Shown one piece after another: positions 12,106 through 20,800 of a DNA stretch of 22,425 nt. The position numbers were made by a program, and so were the translations under genes. Source of the stretch: an uncultured Treponema sp. (lineage in GTDB: Bacteria > Spirochaetota > Spirochaetia > Treponematales > Treponemataceae); NCBI GenBank assembly GCA_946611835.1, contig CAMOEE010000012.1:1-22425 (forward strand), read 5' to 3'. Each line of letters begins with the position of its first letter. Positions within the stretch are counted from its first letter, which is position 1. A model generated the notes under the pieces. That model made no database searches, had not been told where the DNA came from, and was given only the letters and a program-made list of their open reading frames with translations.

Positions 12106-14766
12106 CTATCTTCCGCTAAGACTTTTTTTCCACCTGTCGATTAAATCAAGCGCCTGACGGGGAGTCATGTCATCGATGTCGCAGCTAAGTATTTCGTCAA
12201 GGACAAGCTCCTCGTCAGAGAAAAGCCCCGGCATTGAGACTGATTTTTCAAGGACTTTTTCGGCCGCCGTCTGTGCGGTCTGGATATTCCCGACATTCAC
12301 TCCAGAAGCGTCAGATGCAGAGTGAAGGCTTTCAAGAATCTCATTGGCACGGCGGATCACGCCCTGAGGAAGGCCTGCAAGAGAGGCAACATGGATTCCG
12401 TATGAATTCTCGCTGGCACCGACCTTTATTTTACGCAGGAAAGTGACCTTGTCGTTCTCCTCGCTGACTTCCATGCACAAAAGCTGGAGACGGGGGTGAT
12501 TGAGACGGGTAAGCTCGTGATAATGAGTCGCAAAAAGAGTCTTGCACTTAAGGGCGTTAAGAAGATATTCCGAGACTGCCCATGCGATTGAAAGGCCGTC
12601 CTCAGTACTCGTTCCGCGGCCGACCTCATCCATAATGACCAGGGACTTTTCGGTCGCCGTTCTGAGGATGTATGCGGTTTCGGTCATCTCCACGAGGAAA
12701 GTTGACTCACCCCGGGCAAGATTGTCGCTGGCTCCTACCCGGCAGAAAATGCGGTCAACAACACCGATGTGAGCCTCACTGGCAGGAACGAAAGAGCCAA
12801 TCTGAGCCAGGAGGGCAATCAGGGCATTTTGACGGAGATAAGTAGACTTACCGGCCATGTTGGGGCCTGTGATTAAGCCGAAATAAGGTACGGGACTGTC
12901 TTTTTCGGCAGAAATTTCAATGTCATTTGGAACGAATTCGCCGCCGGGAAGATGAAGCTCGACGACAGGATGCCGGCCAGAACGAACGACGAATTCCTTT
13001 GAGTTATCGACCAGGGGCTTTACCCAGCCATGAAGGATTGCTGCGTTCGCCAGTGCACAGGTGACATCAGCATAAGCGATTTCCTTTGCGGTCTGCAAAA
13101 GATAATTTGTCTGCCCGGCGATTTTTGAGCGAACCTCAAGGAAAAGAGCCTTTTCGGTCTCGATGATTTTAAGGCTTGCCTCATTGATTTGCTTTTCGAT
13201 TTCCTGAAGCCGGGCCGTCGTGTAGCGGTCTGCGTTGGTGAGGGCACGGCGCATGATGAAGTGAGAGGGGACATGGTCCGCCTTACCCCGGGTAATCTCA
13301 ATATAGTAGCCTGAAAGAGAGTTGCTCCGGATACGAAGATTTGTGATTCCCGTAGCCTTCTTTTCTTCCTCGGCATAGTCTTCAAGGATTTTGTTCACAT
13401 TGTCATGGATACGGCGGTACTCGTCGAGCTCGGCTGACCATCCTTCCTTTATGATTCTTCCCTCATCAAGGGAAGTGGCAGGGTCTTCAAGTATTGAATC
13501 TTCGATTAATTTTGTGATTTTCTCTGCGATTGACTTATCCGTATGAGTGAAGCCGAAATTATCCAGCTGCTCCCTTACCCGAATCCAGGATTCAAGACTT
13601 GAGCGGAGTGCCTGCAAGTCCTTTGCGTGAGCACGCTCCATTGCGATTCGGCCTGCAAGCCGCTCAACATCGAGAATATCAGCAAAAATCTCGTAGACAT
13701 ATTCAAGGAGATTGCGGTTCGTGACAAAAAGCTCGACATGACTCTGGCGGCTATGGATTTCCTCGACACTGGTGAGCGGATACAAAAGCCAGTTACGCAT
13801 CATTCGCTTGCCCATTGCCGTCTGAGTGTGGGAAAGACATTCCAAAAGGGAAAACTGCGTGCTTCCGTCGCGGAGATTCTGAACAATCTCAAGGTTCCGC
13901 CGTGAGGAATCGTCCATAATCACGAACTGACTGTCCCGGTAGATTTTGATTCCCGTTACATGGGGTGAATTCGAGGTCGTTGTTTTCTGGAGGTAATCAA
14001 GCAAAAAACCTGCCGGTGCGACCTCTGGAGAAGACTCGTTGAGTGAAAAGCTCTGGAGGCTAGCCGTTTTGAACTGATTGCAAAGCCTCTTGTAAGAGAG
14101 CGCCTGGTCAAAATTCCAGTCCGGGTAATAAGAGACCGCAATTCTTTCATTCTGTTCTATGGCGGCCTGTATTATTTCGTTTTTCTCAAGGTTCTGCGGA
14201 AGGAGAAGCTCCCGGGGATGACAGCGGTCAAGCTCCTTGGCGAAGTTCTCGGCCATGTCCTTTTCATACCAGCTGGTCGCAAAAAAATCAGAGGTAGTGA
14301 CATCGATGTATGCGAATCCGACCTTACCCTTCTGGGAAACGACGCAGGCCAAAAAGTTGTTGGAGCCGCCCTCCAGGTACTCGCTTTCAAGGGCAGTTCC
14401 AGGAGTGATTACCTCGATGACTTTCCGCTCGGTGAGAGTCTTTCCGTTAGGCTCTCCGATCTGCTCACAGATTGCAATTCGTTTTCCGCATCTTAAAAGG
14501 CGGGCGATATAGATTTTGACCGCATGAAAAGGAATACCGCACATTGGGGCGGAGCCACGGTGAGTGAGGGTGAGGTTAAGAAGACGGGAGACCTCAATCG
14601 CATCATTGTTGAACATCTCATAGAAGTCTCCGAGGCGATAAAAAAGAATCTCGTCCTTGTGCTCGTCTTTGATTGAAAGATATTGAATCATCATCGGGGT
14701 GAGCTCAGCTGACTCGCTCCGACTCTGAACTGTTTCCGCTACGACAGCATCCCGCTTGCGTGCCAT
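12106..14766 (-). CDS. mutS: DNA mismatch repair protein MutS
   Basis: An 886-residue MutS1, full length. The mismatch-reading motif is present (GDFYEMF, Phe48 and Glu50, matching E. coli Phe36 and Glu38). Connector, lever and clamp regions fill the middle. The ATPase has Walker A GPNMAGKS (634-641), Walker B VIMDE ending at Glu714, and the following GRGTSTEDG and ATHYHEL motifs. The C-terminal IDDMTPRQALDLIDRWK tail resembles the MutS tetramer-forming helix region. It binds base mismatches and recruits MutL. The ATG is one base after the skp stop (TAA-G-ATG), so translation is probably coupled and mutS shares the tamB promoter. Stop is TAG. Confidence 0.98.
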   Translation of the reverse strand: MARKRDAVVAETVQSRSESAELTPMMIQYLSIKDEHKDEILFYRLGDFYEMFNNDAIEVSRLLNLTLTHRGSAPMCGIPFHAVKIYIARLLRCGKRIAICEQIGEPNGKTLTERKVIEVITPGTALESEYLEGGSNNFLACVVSQKGKVGFAYIDVTTSDFFATSWYEKDMAENFAKELDRCHPRELLLPQNLEKNEIIQAAIEQNERIAVSYYPDWNFDQALSYKRLCNQFKTASLQSFSLNESSPEVAPAGFLLDYLQKTTTSNSPHVTGIKIYRDSQFVIMDDSSRRNLEIVQNLRDGSTQFSLLECLSHTQTAMGKRMMRNWLLYPLTSVEEIHSRQSHVELFVTNRNLLEYVYEIFADILDVERLAGRIAMERAHAKDLQALRSSLESWIRVREQLDNFGFTHTDKSIAEKITKLIEDSILEDPATSLDEGRIIKEGWSAELDEYRRIHDNVNKILEDYAEEEKKATGITNLRIRSNSLSGYYIEITRGKADHVPSHFIMRRALTNADRYTTARLQEIEKQINEASLKIIETEKALFLEVRSKIAGQTNYLLQTAKEIAYADVTCALANAAILHGWVKPLVDNSKEFVVRSGRHPVVELHLPGGEFVPNDIEISAEKDSPVPYFGLITGPNMAGKSTYLRQNALIALLAQIGSFVPASEAHIGVVDRIFCRVGASDNLARGESTFLVEMTETAYILRTATEKSLVIMDEVGRGTSTEDGLSIAWAVSEYLLNALKCKTLFATHYHELTRLNHPRLQLLCMEVSEENDKVTFLRKIKVGASENSYGIHVASLAGLPQGVIRRANEILESLHSASDASGVNVGNIQTAQTAAEKVLEKSVSMPGLFSDEELVLDEILSCDIDDMTPRQALDLIDRWKKSLSGR

Positions 14767-14767
14767 C

Positions 14768-15283
14768 TTACAGTCCCAGTTCTGAAATTACTTTGTCGGT
14801 GACATCGACCGATGAGCTGTACCAGAGGATGGCGTTGTTCTGCTGCAGTGAAAGAATCATGCTGTAGCCCTCGTTCTCGGAAACACGCTCAAGGACTGAA
14901 TAAAGTTTCTTATAGAAAGAATCTGAGTTCTGGAGGTTGCGTTTCATAGACTCAAGCTCGATGTTCTTTGCGTTGGTATATTCCGTGAGGGCATCGGTCT
15001 TTTTGATGATTTCGCTGTCAATCCTAAGGGCTGAGCTTTCGTTGCCCGAAGAGGCAAAATCAGCCTTTTCCTGCTTGAGCTTTTGAATTTCCTCGGTGCG
15101 CTTATTGATTTCCCGCTGGAATTCGGCTTTTTTGTTCTCGTAATTTCGGACAGGAGCTGAATTTCGGAAATAGGCCTGATAGACCTTTGCTGTATCGACG
15201 ACACCAAAACGAGTAATCTGCTGAGAGAAAGCCCCGCAGAGTGAAAAAAGCGAAAGAGTTACAAGAATCAATAGTTTTTTCAT
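14768..15283 (-). CDS. skp: Periplasmic chaperone Skp/OmpH
   Basis: A 171-residue exported protein. The ATG at 15283 is preceded by GGAG (15290-15293) with 6 bases between, and begins a signal peptide (MKKLLILVTLSLFSL, likely cut at AFS-Q). A longer frame from TTG at 15310 has no support. The mature N-terminus FGVVDTAKVYQAY is the OmpH start. A long charged coiled coil (about residues 50-125 of the mature frame) forms the Skp tentacles, and SYMIL-like strand residues close the core. Skp shields unfolded outer-membrane proteins in the periplasm and passes them to BamA, whose gene is just upstream. A Cys in the signal segment (FSLC) does not fit a good lipobox. Confidence 0.92.
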   Translation of the reverse strand: MKKLLILVTLSLFSLCGAFSQQITRFGVVDTAKVYQAYFRNSAPVRNYENKKAEFQREINKRTEEIQKLKQEKADFASSGNESSALRIDSEIIKKTDALTEYTNAKNIELESMKRNLQNSDSFYKKLYSVLERVSENEGYSMILSLQQNNAILWYSSSVDVTDKVISELGL

Positions 15284-15332
15284 ATTTTTCTCCAAAATCA
15301 GCCGCACCAATCAGGTACGAAACGACAGTTTT

Positions 15333-17825
15333 TTATTTATTCGTGATGTTGAATGAGAGAACGAACTTCCAGTTTTTATCCCAGTGCCATTCTCCGTCAC
15401 CCTTTCCGTATTTGTCAGAAGAACTTGTTGAGCCGAATTTACCGGTGTTGGCAAAGAGAAGACGGAGAGGGAACTGAGGAATCGTAAATCGGATTCCAGG
15501 GCCAAAGCTGAAGAAGAAGTCTTCTTTTGAAATGTCGGCAAGCATGCTCGGGCTTTCCTTGATGACTGCGGCATCAGCGAACAAGTCCAGGGCAAGAACG
15601 CCAGGAACGACAGGCATACGAAGCTCAAGGATATTGCTCCAGAGGGCTTTTCCGCGAAGTTTGTTGTAAATAGATGTCCAGCCTCGTCCGTTGAACATAC
15701 CGTCGATGTAAAGGCGGCTTGAGTCTCCGATTCCTGATCCGGGTTTAGGGAACTGCATTGAAAGGCCTGAGTAAGCCATGAGAACCATCTTGAAGCTCCA
15801 TGTTTCTGAGACAGGGACTTTGAACAAAGTGAAGTATTTCTCAAGCTTGGTGTCGGTGCGAAGGAAGTATTCTGTTTCGATAGGAGTAAGACCGTACCAT
15901 GTGAACCTCTGGCTTGCGAACCAGCCGCTTGAAGGATCATAGTTTATGTCACGGTCATCGATTGAGACGGCAGTCCAGATTGAATTCTGCCATCCCCAGC
16001 GGTTTGCGTATTCGCTGACAGAAGAATCGACCGGAGTCCAGACGCTCTTGTCATAGATATTGTTCTTGAGGCTGCCAGTGATACCGCCTGACCATGAGAT
16101 AATCGCAAAATCAGGAGTCCACCTGCGGCCGAGAGAGAAGCCAGAAGTCCACTTCCACTGCTCGTAGTTCATGTAATAAGTGTCATCATCGATGATACCG
16201 TCTTTAGTGACTTTGTTGCGCAGGGCAGAAAGGCTGGAATGAGAAATCTCAGTGCTGATTGAAGTGCTGATTGGCAAATCCTTGAACCAGTTGGCACCGT
16301 ATCCCAGGCTGAAGGACTGAGTGTCCGTTGAGACAGTTGAGCTTGCGCTAAGTGAGCGGCCCGAACCACGGACATTTGAATCCTGCCATTTTACGAAAAG
16401 GGCGAAAGGAAGGTCATCAGGGTCAGATACACCGCTGAATGTAACGCCGAATTCAATCGATGTCGTTGACTGCTCCTCAACTGAGACAATCAAATCGACA
16501 AGATTTTCTTCGGAACCAGGAACGACATCAGGAACGACGGCGCTGAAATACTGCAGGTTGTAGAGGTTTCGCAAACCGGTAGTTACCTTTGCCTTGGAGA
16601 AGATGTCTCCGGCCTCTATAGGAATCTCACGGCGGATTACGCTCTCCTTTGTTTTTGTATTGCCCTTGATAATGACATTCTCGACATGAGAACGGACATT
16701 CTCAGAAATTATAAACTGGTAGGCAATGGTCTTTTTTTCGGTATCCTGCTGGGGGAACTGCTGAAAGCGGTTGGCTGTATAACCGTTCTCATAGTACAAA
16801 TCCGCTACAGACATAAGGCCTTCGTTGAATTTTGTCTGATTGAAGACCGAACCCTTCTTTAATTTTACGCGGGCCTGAAGCTCGTCGTCCGAGAAGATTT
16901 TGTTGCCGACGAAGGTGACTCCCTCATAAATGTACTGGGAGCCTTCTGTGATGACAAAAGTAATCGTAAGCTCATTGCGGTTCTTTTTTTCGTTGACCTC
17001 TGTGCTCTGGGTTATGTCAACGATGGAAGCGTCAATATAGCCCTCGTTTGCATAATAAGCAAGGATAGACTGTTTGTCAGCCTCAAGCATGGACTCCTGG
17101 AAAGCGCCCTTGCTCAAAATTCCGACTTCCTTGAGCTTGATTTTCTTTTTGAGGGTTTTTGAAGAGATTACCTTGTTACCGGAAAAATTGATATGGGCGA
17201 TAACCGTAGAGCGGCCTTCATCAATATTGAATGTGATTTCAATTCCTTTTGAAGTCTCTTTGGTGGAGGAAGTGACCTTAACCTCGGTGAATCCCTTTTC
17301 GAGATAGTGGTCACGGATTGCACGCTCGTCAACCGTAATCTTTGATGGAATATAGATGTCCTTTTCTTTTGAGGAAATGGCGTCTTTGATTTCGGTGGTG
17401 CGAATCTGGCGGTTTCCGTTTATGTAGATTCTTGTAACGGCAGGCTTTTCCTTTACCGTAAATGTGATTGCGACAGTGTTGCGCTTCATGTCACCCGGGA
17501 GAGCCTCAGGGTTTATCTCGTCGAACAGATCGAGGGCATAGATGCGGTCCATCATGTCGGCGAAAAGCTCATCGCTGAAACGCTTGCCGTAGAAACCTGA
17601 GACAATGCCGTCAACTTCCTTGCTTGATACGCTCTTGAGACCTTTGAAAGTAACGGACTTGATTACGGCCCCGTAATACCAGGTGTCGCTTACTTCAGCT
17701 GTAGAAGATTCGGCTGCAGGTGCAGAAGCTGATGAACTTTCGGCGGAATCCTGGGCAAATACAGATGCTGAAGCACACATAAAAACAGAAACGAAAATTG
17801 CGGCGATACGCAGACGGATTGACAT
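15333..17825 (-). CDS. bamA: Outer membrane protein assembly factor BamA
   Basis: An 830-residue Omp85 protein, the central insertase for outer-membrane beta-barrels. A signal peptide ends at VFA-Q (24/25), followed by a short Ser/Ala-rich segment (25-47). Five POTRA repeats span about 52-455 (for example VIKSVTFKGLKSV, VTRIYINGNRQI, VIAHINFSGNKVI, YIYEGVTFVGNKIF, HVENVIIKGNTKT). The C-terminal barrel spans about 456-830. Loop 6 carries the Omp85 motif as FNGRGW (Arg714). The protein ends FNITNK, without the usual C-terminal aromatic residue. Ribosome site GAGGGG lies 5 bases before the ATG. It starts 20 bases after the tamB stop, with skp next. Confidence 0.97.
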   Translation of the reverse strand: MSIRLRIAAIFVSVFMCASASVFAQDSAESSSASAPAAESSTAEVSDTWYYGAVIKSVTFKGLKSVSSKEVDGIVSGFYGKRFSDELFADMMDRIYALDLFDEINPEALPGDMKRNTVAITFTVKEKPAVTRIYINGNRQIRTTEIKDAISSKEKDIYIPSKITVDERAIRDHYLEKGFTEVKVTSSTKETSKGIEITFNIDEGRSTVIAHINFSGNKVISSKTLKKKIKLKEVGILSKGAFQESMLEADKQSILAYYANEGYIDASIVDITQSTEVNEKKNRNELTITFVITEGSQYIYEGVTFVGNKIFSDDELQARVKLKKGSVFNQTKFNEGLMSVADLYYENGYTANRFQQFPQQDTEKKTIAYQFIISENVRSHVENVIIKGNTKTKESVIRREIPIEAGDIFSKAKVTTGLRNLYNLQYFSAVVPDVVPGSEENLVDLIVSVEEQSTTSIEFGVTFSGVSDPDDLPFALFVKWQDSNVRGSGRSLSASSTVSTDTQSFSLGYGANWFKDLPISTSISTEISHSSLSALRNKVTKDGIIDDDTYYMNYEQWKWTSGFSLGRRWTPDFAIISWSGGITGSLKNNIYDKSVWTPVDSSVSEYANRWGWQNSIWTAVSIDDRDINYDPSSGWFASQRFTWYGLTPIETEYFLRTDTKLEKYFTLFKVPVSETWSFKMVLMAYSGLSMQFPKPGSGIGDSSRLYIDGMFNGRGWTSIYNKLRGKALWSNILELRMPVVPGVLALDLFADAAVIKESPSMLADISKEDFFFSFGPGIRFTIPQFPLRLLFANTGKFGSTSSSDKYGKGDGEWHWDKNWKFVLSFNITNK

Positions 17826-17845
17826 AAAATCCCCTCAAATTTTTT

Positions 17846-20800
17846 TTAAAAAGCAAGCTTCCAGGACAGCGTCATAGATGTTGACGGAACCCATGTGTTC
17901 AAAAGTCCTTTCTGCAGCGAATCAATATCTGGAGCAACCCCAAGACGAATATTGACGAACGGCGAGGTCATCTCAAAACCGAATTCTGGCTGGAAGATAA
18001 TTCCGTTGACCGATGTGCCGTTATTTATCTTGTTTTCGTCGTAAGACCAGTGAAGCATGGAGTCAACATAAATTGAACTTCCGAAGTACTTTCCCATATA
18101 AACAGTCGAATTGTCGATAAAGTTACCGAACCCCAGCTGTTTATTCTTGGTATTTTCACTCATGCTAAGCTTCAATGAATTTTGCAAGATATTGGTTCGA
18201 ATGGAAAATATATCAAAATTCAGCAATTCACGCAATGTATTCTCCACACGACGCATGACTGTTGACTGGATGAAAAAGTCACCGCCGGAACCGAGGATGT
18301 CAGAAATTCCGCTGGAATCCGCCGAGATTACCTGGCCGAGAAGCTGCATAATCTCCCTCTCGGATTTAGCGGGGTTGGATGTGAAAGTAGGATTGAAGGA
18401 GCTGACCAGCTGGTTGTTTGCGGACAATATAATAGAAACCATATTTCCGTTCGCATCCCGTTCACGGGTCTCAGCACGGACAGTCACCTTAGGATCGATT
18501 GAGTCCTGGCTCTCGTTGAATACGATCCGTCCCTCTTTCATATAGAAGTTTCTGTTGAGCCAGGCAATCTCTCCTCCGCGAAGAACGATATCGCTCTCGA
18601 ATTTAAGGTCGCCCGAATAAGAGTCAAAATAAATGGAGAGAGGAGTTCCCGGAGCGACTACACCACGAAGGAAAGGATTGAACAAAAGCTGGACTTTCTG
18701 CCCTACTATGATGTCAAAGTCAACGTTGACATTTATGTTCCCCTGTTTTTTCGAGGGGACGGAAGCGAGAATATTATCTATAGAGAACTGATTCTGAAGA
18801 GGAGTCGCTACAATCTCGACATCAGTGTTGTCCGCAATGACAAAGCCCGAAATGCTTACATCCCGTGGAATCGTAAAAGCAAGGTTCAGTTTTCCGCTGG
18901 CAAGTCCCTTGGCATGGATGAAAGGGAAAGACAAATCAAGCGGAACCTTGCGGTTTTCTTCTATCGAAATATTGAGCTCAAGGGAATTGGGAACCCAGCG
19001 GTTGAATTCCATCCTGTATTCTACGGTAGCAAGGCCCTTTCCGAGAGTAACCAGAGTCGGAGGGACCACTGCCTCACCCTGCCCCACAGTCATTATGACT
19101 TTCTCGGCATGGAGATAATTCTTCGAGATGAAAGGAATCACGAAATTCGGATGAGAGACGCTGAATGCCCCGGTGAACTCAGGATCAGTGGTAGGCCCCG
19201 TAATTCTGAAGGCTCCTGTAAGGATTCCGGAATTGAAGCTTACGAAAGGAATCTCAATCTCAGAGCAGATAAAACGCATGTCCGCAGCGATTCCCCTGAT
19301 ATTGAGGTTGAGCCGGTTCTGGGCAATCGTACCCTCAAGGTCCATCTGGACAGGGCTTTTCTTCCCGGCGACGGCCGTAATCTTTCCGTCGGCCGTGTAT
19401 GTCGCCCTGAAGCCATCATCGACATCAGTGAATATGTCGTAGCGGTCCGGCGAGCGCATGACCATCAGCTTGAGGGGGAAGTCGCTGGTAATCAAATCAC
19501 CGGTAACATTCTCAGAGCTTAATGTCACTGAATAATAATCAGGAAGGGCAAATTTCTTAGCGGGGGCCGATCCCTCAAGCTTAATCTCAAAAGGCGCGTG
19601 AAGGTTCTTTCCCATAAGCTCGGCGTCGATTGTCATTGAGGCAGAACCCAGGAATGTGTCCGGGGCAAAAGATGCGCTTGCCTCAGAAACCTTGAGCACC
19701 GACCAGTCCAGGTTAAGGCCGTCAACATGAAGTCCGGTGTCATCAAGCGCAAAGGAACCGCTTGCACCCAGAGGGTATCCGTAAAGCAGGACGGAAGAGC
19801 GATGAAGAATCATCGAGACAAAAGGATTGCTTATCGTTCCGCTGGCCGTAAAATCAGCAGAAATAGTGTTCTCCGGATTCTGAAGGGCAAGAAGACGGGC
19901 AGAAGGGAAAGAATTCAGGGAAGCCTCGACCGAAATGTAAAAATCATTCTTCAAGGCCTCGGACGAGAAAGGCAGCTGGGAAGGATTCGACAAATCGGCG
20001 TTCAGGGAAATTTTTTCGGCAGAAATCGGGCTCTGGGCGCTCATGGAGGCATGAAGAGAATCAAAAATCTTTCCGTTCATGTTCCAGACGACAGTTCCGT
20101 TTCCGTCCAGAGATGATACGGTGTCAGTATAAGAGAGAGTGTTGAAGACAAATCCGTATTTCGAGAGGTTCCCGGAAAAGGCAAGATGTGGCCCGAACTG
20201 GAGATAAGAAGAAGGCTCCTCAAGCTCAAAGCTGACGATATCTGCGTCAAAGCCGGCCTCAGGACTGAAATGAAGAATGGAGTTGCTGGAAGCAGAGAAG
20301 ACATATTTTCCCAGGCTGAAGGGAAGCTGGCTGAACTGAACTGTCGCACCAATCTGATTGTCTATTGAGACAATGGCATCAAAATTGTAGTCGCCGGATA
20401 TTGCAATCCAGCTGGGGCTGACCGTTCCAAAGAAATTATAGGGTACGGAGTTGAATGTCAGGGCTGTATTGAAAGAGAATTCCTTCAGGTTGTCAGCGAA
20501 TTCGATTGAGGCCTCGGCATGGGCCGTCTGCCTGCCGAAAATAAGGTCGAATTCGGAGAGCTGCAAAGTCTCCCTGGAGCCATCAAGAGCAAAACTTACG
20601 AGCTGTCTGTCCTGCTCGGTGTTAGCAAAGAGGCAGTAAGGGGCGTTCATGGAAAAATCTTTGAGATCGCTTGAAAAATATACATCCGTCGTAAAAATGA
20701 AGGGCCTGAGGTTTTCGGCAAGTCCCTTCATCAGGGCTGATTTTTCGGCCGGCATAAAGAAAGCCACGGTATCAACGATACTGTCCGCAAAGATGTTCGA

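Noticed and set aside
14768..15310. Longer skp frame starting at TTG 15310
   Set aside because: ATG at 15283 has a good GGAG ribosome site and starts a clean signal peptide; the nine extra residues would spoil it.
15311..15940. 209-codon minus-strand frame inside bamA
   Set aside because: It lies in another frame of the BamA barrel, which is clearly coding; the product resembles no protein and has no ribosome site.
18914..19522. 202-codon plus-strand frame inside tamB
   Set aside because: Antisense to the continuous 1500-residue TamB frame and charged, repetitive composition; a shadow.
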